From Xiphydria camelus (taxonomy: Eukaryota > Arthropoda > Insecta > Hymenoptera > Xiphydriidae), in the NCBI GenBank assembly GCA_963678675.1, contig OY783197.1, positions 13,675,813 through 13,739,812 on the forward strand: a DNA stretch of 64,000 nt, read 5' to 3'. The notes below the pieces were generated by a model. The model was not told where the DNA came from, did no database searches, and was given only the letters and a program-made list of their open reading frames with translations. The number at the start of each line of letters is the position of its first letter. The first letter of the stretch is position 1. The position numbers and the translations under genes were made by a program. Of the stretch, positions 63,832-64,000 are shown one piece after another.

Positions 63832-64000
63832 TTAATATGCAAATCGGGCGTTCCCTGGCCAAAGCTACTACCTACAGTACTTTAAGGACTCAGAGCGTGC
63901 TTCAAGGGGGGTATTAAAGCATCTGCTGCCGACCTATACTACGGGACGACATTACGCATTCCAAACGAGTTTTTCGCTAACGGGATATGCCGTCAGATCC

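Larger units (their letters stand above)
61224..64000 (+). pseudogene. Second gypsy pol copy, truncated and interrupted
   Basis: Related to the pol region of the first element but diverged. Begins within reverse transcriptase (NSFQRFMDSVLRSLEFMYCY with YIDDVITMS, about 61290-61370), then GLKINLNKCTFGAAEVQFL, RRFLRKINYYCR and RNase H remnants (VTDAYFAIG; YDRELLAIYK; HEPLVYAFAQKPEKVSPKQL). Integrase pieces YRYCLTLIDRFSR (62764-62802) and HHPAANRMIERWHRAFKMTL (about 62985-63046) continue after a 788-bp TTAA MITE as VPWPKLLPTVL and LYYGTTLRIPNEFFANG. A 17-G run lies at 62739-62755 inside the integrase. Numerous stops. The 5' part (LTR, gag) is missing and the 3' end is beyond the window. Confidence 0.85.

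Overview
The window looks like a repeat-choked stretch of an AT-rich arthropod (most likely insect) nuclear genome. Evidence: spliced eukaryotic exons, a P-element-type THAP transposase, PIF/Harbinger, Tc1/mariner, DDE_1 (Jerky/Tigger-like), piggyBac-type TTAA MITEs, Ty3/gypsy LTR elements, and orphan multi-copy protein families that I recognise mainly from insect and cnidarian genomes. I cannot name the species.

The only convincing host gene is an alpha-carbonic anhydrase on the minus strand. Two phase-matched exons are visible: 47770-47925 (N-terminal part with the QSPINI motif) and 6524-6747 (zinc-ligand exon, HFHW and ELHYVH). They join in frame without a missing residue, so nearly everything between them (about 41 kb) appears to be one transposon-filled intron.

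Layout. 1-5.5 kb: nested foldback repeats. 9.3-12.6 kb: long-TIR DDE_1 element. 12.7-25.7 kb: a PIF/Harbinger element with transposase on plus and a MADF/Myb-like gene converging on minus. The MADF gene is split by an 8.7-kb element (16836-25550, TSD TTA) that carries an orphan gene. That element is itself split by a P element (17869-22590, exact 8-bp TSD), which holds a 72-bp TTAA MITE. 27.7-31.3 kb: a Tc1-like element (TSD TA) split by a second DDE_1 element (27971-31035, TSD TGA) whose TIRs contain tRNA-like pol III promoters. 31.6-36.4 kb: foldbacks and a second copy of the orphan gene. 36.6-43.6 kb: another orphan-family gene, split by an inverted-duplicate Tc element (TSD TA). 46-47 kb: short TIR elements. 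50.3-51.4 kb: a ~135-bp satellite. 51.4-61.2 kb: a complete gypsy element (two LTRs, TSD TGCT) whose protease region holds three stacked elements (A, B, C) with 3-bp A/T TSDs; A and B carry a second orphan family. 61.2-64 kb: a related gypsy copy broken by TTAA MITEs.

Most mobile genes are decayed by frameshifts or stops, so few act now. Several insertions can be proven internally, because removing the element plus one TSD copy restores the interrupted reading frame. The strongest candidates for something undescribed are orphan gene families carried as the only coding cargo of long-TIR DNA elements with 3-bp target duplications. Next is the DDE_1 family with a C-terminal Cys/His domain and tRNA-like promoters in its TIRs.
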